A DNA stretch of 7,863 nt from an uncultured Flavobacterium sp. (GTDB taxonomy: Bacteria > Bacteroidota > Bacteroidia > Flavobacteriales > Flavobacteriaceae), in NCBI GenBank assembly GCA_946479395.1, contig CAMLFV010000123.1:1-7863 (forward strand), given 5' to 3'. This document shows positions 5,544 through 7,863 of the stretch, in pieces. Position 1 is the first letter of the stretch. Every line of letters starts with the position of its first letter. The notes under the pieces were generated by a model. It was given only the letters and a program-made list of their open reading frames with translations, was not told where the DNA came from and did not search any database. A program made the translations under genes and the position numbers.

Positions 5544-6419
5544 TTAGTTATTTACTTTAATTGTAATTGGTAATGTAAAACTAGAACGTACTGTTTTACC
5601 ATTATGCTGTGCCGGTTTCCAACCTGGCATTGATTTTAATACGCGCTTAGCCTCGTTACCAACTCCTTGTTTGTCATCTAAAACTTGTAAATCTGTAAAA
5701 GATCCGTCTTTTTCTACAACAAATTTAAGTCTTACTTTAATTTCGGTAACGTTTCCTCCTACATCTGGTGCATTAAATTTACGCACAAAATTCTGCATAA
5801 ACTTTTGCATTCCTTCATTAGGAGCTGCTTTTTGCTGAACAAAACCATGAACTTTGTTTTCTTCATCAGAAAATTTATTTCCAGTTCCTTCGCCTTTTGA
5901 TCCTTTATCAGCCCCTCCGGTTTGCTCTCCTTTTGATTTAAAATCCCCTGATTTGTCAGCTTCGCGATCTTCACGTCCAGAAGTTTTGTTATCATCGATG
6001 TCTTTTTGAGTAGTTTTCTGCTCGTTTTTAACTTCGTTATCTTTTTTAACTTCTGTTTCTAAAAACTTTACTTCTTCTTGTACAGATTTAGAAGCATCTG
6101 CCTGTTCTGGTTCTGGTTCCGGTATTGGCTCATCCTTAATTTCCTCAACCGGTGGTTCCGGTTCAGGTAATTCAGGTAATTCAATTTCTGTAACAGATAC
6201 TTCTTCTACATCTTTTGTTGATGAGAATTTTTCTCCGAAAACAGATTTATAAGCTACCGATCCACCAAAGGCCAAACCAATACAAACAATACCTAACAAT
6301 AATGCCAGTAATGTTGTTTTAGGATTTTCCTGACGCAGTTTGTAGGCTCCGTAAGCTTTGTTACGACCTTCAAACACAATGTTCGTCCAATCCTTTCCAA
6401 ATAAATTAATATTAGCCAT
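5544..6419 (-). CDS. tonB: Energy transducer TonB (operon copy)
   Basis: This is the TonB encoded directly with ExbB and two ExbDs, and it is the likely main partner of that motor in powering TonB-dependent outer-membrane receptors (SusC-type, siderophore or heme uptake in this phylum). The 291-residue protein shows the cytoplasmic NLFGKDWTNIVFEGRNK and YGAYKLRQE segments, a membrane helix at about 36-57, a classic Pro-Glu-rich rigid linker at 82-105 (PELPEPEPPVEE and PIPEPEPEQ), then a Lys/Glu/Gly-rich low-complexity stretch to about 190. The TonB C-terminal domain follows at about 196-291 (VTEIKVRLKFVVEKDGSFTD, RVLKSMPGWKPAQHNG, TLPITIKVNN). The gene is intact and starts 23 bp after the stop of the upstream exbD; one base separates its stop from the small membrane gene. 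Confidence 0.96.
   Translation of the reverse strand: MANINLFGKDWTNIVFEGRNKAYGAYKLRQENPKTTLLALLLGIVCIGLAFGGSVAYKSVFGEKFSSTKDVEEVSVTEIELPELPEPEPPVEEIKDEPIPEPEPEQADASKSVQEEVKFLETEVKKDNEVKNEQKTTQKDIDDNKTSGREDREADKSGDFKSKGEQTGGADKGSKGEGTGNKFSDEENKVHGFVQQKAAPNEGMQKFMQNFVRKFNAPDVGGNVTEIKVRLKFVVEKDGSFTDLQVLDDKQGVGNEAKRVLKSMPGWKPAQHNGKTVRSSFTLPITIKVNN
6105..6176 (-). repeat. Pro-Glu repeat stretch in the tonB linker
   Basis: Codons 82-105 of the operon tonB gene are built of short imperfect repeats coding for Pro-Glu dipeptides, for example a directly repeated GGTAATTCA on the plus strand around 6166-6183. Such stretches form the stiff, extended part of TonB that spans the periplasm. The paralogue at 4277-5167 has no comparable block. 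Confidence 0.6.
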
Positions 6420-6442
6420 AGTAGTTTATTTTTTATTTATGC

Positions 6443-6991
6443 TTACTGCATAACTGCTTTTTCTTCTTCTGTTATGTCTTGCAACGCATATACTTCTACA
6501 CCTGTAATTGCCATTTCATCTAAAATATCAATCATATCAGTGTAAGTAGCATCTTCTGTTGCCTTTATCAACACAACAATTCCATCTCTTCCCTCATGTC
6601 CAGCTGCTCTTAAATTTGCCATTTTTTGCAAAATAACATTTCTAACTCCAGACTTTCCATAAGCTGTATCTGTTGGACCTACACCTTGATAAGGATCATT
6701 AAACATACCCATGTAATACTTAAGCTTACGATCTTTACCAATTAAAATTGTCATGGTTTTAGATTCTTTTGCTTCTTGTTTAGGCGTGTTATCTTCCTTC
6801 TTCAATTTATCAGGCATGTTCAAGTCCATAGACTGTGGTTGCGATAAAGAGGTGGTTAACATAAAGAACGTAATCAATAAGAATGCCAAATCTACCATGG
6901 CTGTTAAATCAACCCCGGCGTTTTGTTTTTTACTTCTTACTTTTTTACCGCCTTTTTTACCTTCGTTACCACCAGTATTTAATTCTGCCAT
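6443..6991 (-). CDS. exbD: Biopolymer transport protein ExbD (second of two)
   Basis: ExbD is the stator/transducer subunit that sits within the ExbB pentamer and uses the proton gradient to act on TonB. The 182-residue product has a Lys/Gly-rich cytoplasmic tail (residues 1-24), the conserved VDLTAMVDLAFLLITFFML membrane helix with the proton-handling Asp34, and a periplasmic domain of the ExbD/TolR type whose end (VVLIKATEDATYTDMIDILD, then MAITGVEVYALQDI) is characteristic. Length is somewhat above the usual ~140 residues because of the basic N-terminus and a periplasmic insert around MGMFNDPYQGVG. It starts 20 bp after the other exbD gene and is followed 23 bp later by tonB, so all are one operon. 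Confidence 0.95.
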   Translation of the reverse strand: MAELNTGGNEGKKGGKKVRSKKQNAGVDLTAMVDLAFLLITFFMLTTSLSQPQSMDLNMPDKLKKEDNTPKQEAKESKTMTILIGKDRKLKYYMGMFNDPYQGVGPTDTAYGKSGVRNVILQKMANLRAAGHEGRDGIVVLIKATEDATYTDMIDILDEMAITGVEVYALQDITEEEKAVMQ

Positions 6992-7011
6992 TTCTTTTTA
7001 AATTTTAGTGA

Positions 7012-7623
7012 TTAAAAGTCTTTTGATCTTAAACCTGTAACAAGGTAAAAGCGGTTTTGACGTTGTTCTTGTAAAATATTCATTATCTCTTTAATAGTAC
7101 CAAACTGCTCGTTTGCATCACCTTTAATAGCCACTTTTAAGAATGATTCTTTACGTTGCCAAGATGATTCACGTGCATTACGTACCCATGCAGATAACTG
7201 ATTGTTTAAAGAATCTTTATAAGGTATTCCTTTATGCAACTCTTCTTTCATACGATCGCTTGGTGATTTAGCCAACAAGCTCTTCATTTCACGAATATCA
7301 GCACCAAAATTTTCTAATCCTGCAAAAGCATTTTTCTCTGCTTCTGTGAACTCAATATTATATTCCTGCCCCATTCTTGTTAAAACATCTTTACGATCTT
7401 CTTTACCTGCAATACCAATATATACGTTTTCTTGACCAACGGTTATTGATAAAATATCATCAGAAGGAATTTTAGTTTCCTTTGTAGATGCAGGCAAATC
7501 AACAGGGTGAACTTCTGGTGTTTTTGCTGTAGAGGTTAAAACGAAGAATGTTAGCAATAAGAATGATACGTCGCACATTGCGGTCATATCAATTCTTGTA
7601 CTTGATTTTTTCATTTTTGCCAT
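7012..7623 (-). CDS. exbD: Biopolymer transport protein ExbD (first of two)
   Basis: The 203-residue protein has a short basic N-terminus (MAKMKKSSTR), the membrane helix RIDMTAMCDVSFLLLTFFVL with the essential Asp18, and an ExbD periplasmic domain ending in LKVAIKGDANEQFGTIKEIM and a short LVTGLRSKDF tail. The periplasmic part carries a large charged insert (about residues 75-150, with EFTEAEKNAFAGLENF and SDRMKEELHKGIPYKDSLNN) that the second ExbD lacks, so the two are old, diverged paralogues. Two ExbDs with one ExbB is a common Bacteroidota pattern and suggests a heteromeric stator. The start at 7623 is preferred over Met4; an A/G-rich stretch precedes it. A 68-bp gap separates it from exbB. 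Confidence 0.94.
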   Translation of the reverse strand: MAKMKKSSTRIDMTAMCDVSFLLLTFFVLTSTAKTPEVHPVDLPASTKETKIPSDDILSITVGQENVYIGIAGKEDRKDVLTRMGQEYNIEFTEAEKNAFAGLENFGADIREMKSLLAKSPSDRMKEELHKGIPYKDSLNNQLSAWVRNARESSWQRKESFLKVAIKGDANEQFGTIKEIMNILQEQRQNRFYLVTGLRSKDF

Positions 7624-7691
7624 ATTCTTTCTTCTTTTTTAACCAGATTAAATCTGGAAATTATACAATTAATACGAATTACAATAAAATA

Positions 7692-7863
7692 TTATTTATT
7701 GTGTCTTCTGTAAGATTGTGTAATTGCGAATCCAGCTTCGTCGATAAAATGTGTCAATTTATCAATCTTAGTTGTGAATACGTTATAGAAAACAATAGCT
7801 AATGTAGATGTACCAATACCTGTAGCAGTATTCATTAAGGCTTCAGAGATACCTGTTGCTAAT
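7692..7863 (-). CDS. exbB: ExbB/TolQ/MotA-family proton channel (C-terminal end only)
   Basis: I translated this by hand from the right edge down to the TAA at 7694-7692, giving 56 residues of a protein whose start lies outside the window. The sequence LATGISEALMNTATGIGTST, followed by LAIVFYNVFTTKIDKLTHFI, is the highly conserved last membrane helix region of ExbB/TolQ proteins ('GIseAL..Ta.GL...ipa...yN.f'), ending in a short cytoplasmic tail SYRRHNK. ExbB forms the inner-membrane pentamer through which protons drive ExbD and TonB. It is the upstream gene of the exbD-exbD-tonB operon; the promoter of the operon is therefore not visible here. Confidence 0.92.
   Translation of the reverse strand, partial: LATGISEALMNTATGIGTSTLAIVFYNVFTTKIDKLTHFIDEAGFAITQSYRRHNK

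Noticed and set aside
5759..5995. Second minus-strand frame of 78 codons within the first tonB gene
   Set aside because: It is an out-of-frame shadow of a well-supported TonB; the low-complexity Lys/Gly/Glu region removes stops in the other frame.
6753..7001. Plus-strand open frame of 82 codons
   Set aside because: It is antisense to the conserved N-terminal part of exbD, and nothing supports expression.
7643..7657. Inverted repeat CCAGATTAAATCTGG between exbB and exbD as a terminator or operator
   Set aside because: The stem is short (6 bp with a 3-nt loop) and lacks a T-run on the minus strand. It could affect mRNA processing or translation near the exbD start, but one short palindrome in AT-rich sequence is weak evidence.
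7548..7802. Plus-strand open frame of 84 codons
   Set aside because: It overlaps the start of exbD and the conserved end of exbB on the other strand; its sequence is a mirror of conserved codons and an AT-rich gap.

Overview
The window looks like a low-GC Bacteroidota chromosome, most likely Flavobacteriaceae (Flavobacterium or Myroides-like). The evidence is an AT-rich sequence, no Shine-Dalgarno motifs, promoters of the TTG / TAnnTTTG type, and TonB proteins with the N-terminal FGK-W-NIVFE-RNK-YGAYKLRQE signature typical of this phylum. Every supported gene lies on the minus strand, so transcription runs from high to low coordinates.

Reading with transcription, the right half (7863 down to 5312) is a TonB energy-transduction operon: the C-terminal end of ExbB, two different ExbD proteins, a TonB protein, and a small two-helix membrane protein that starts 1 bp after the tonB stop. 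A terminator overlapping the stop of the small gene ends this unit. A perfect terminator-like hairpin also sits inside the 5' part of the small gene. Next comes a second TonB gene (5167-4277), a paralogue of the first with an almost conserved C-terminal domain but a different periplasmic linker. It has its own candidate promoter and a strong terminator.

The next unit (4096-1519) encodes a PstS-like substrate-binding lipoprotein and a large periplasmic tetratricopeptide (TPR) protein. No pstCAB permease genes are present, and the second-lobe phosphate-binding motif of the PstS-like protein looks degenerate. A link with the TonB motor is therefore more likely than classical phosphate ABC transport. 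The group ExbB-ExbD-ExbD-TonB-(TonB)-PstS-like-TPR recurs in Bacteroidota, but to my knowledge the role of the last two members is not settled.

The left end carries a small hypothetical lipoprotein gene (1469-1110) bracketed by two copies of the same terminator hairpin (25 identical bases). It looks like an accessory insertion between conserved neighbours. It is followed by queE (7-carboxy-7-deazaguanine synthase, queuosine pathway) with a clear -7 promoter box very close to its start, and then by the 5' part of a secreted DUF2059-like protein cut by the window edge. No tRNA, rRNA, CRISPR array, insertion sequence or gene-free stretch over 300 bp is visible. The longest gaps are 4097-4276 and 5168-5311, and both contain terminator and promoter signals.
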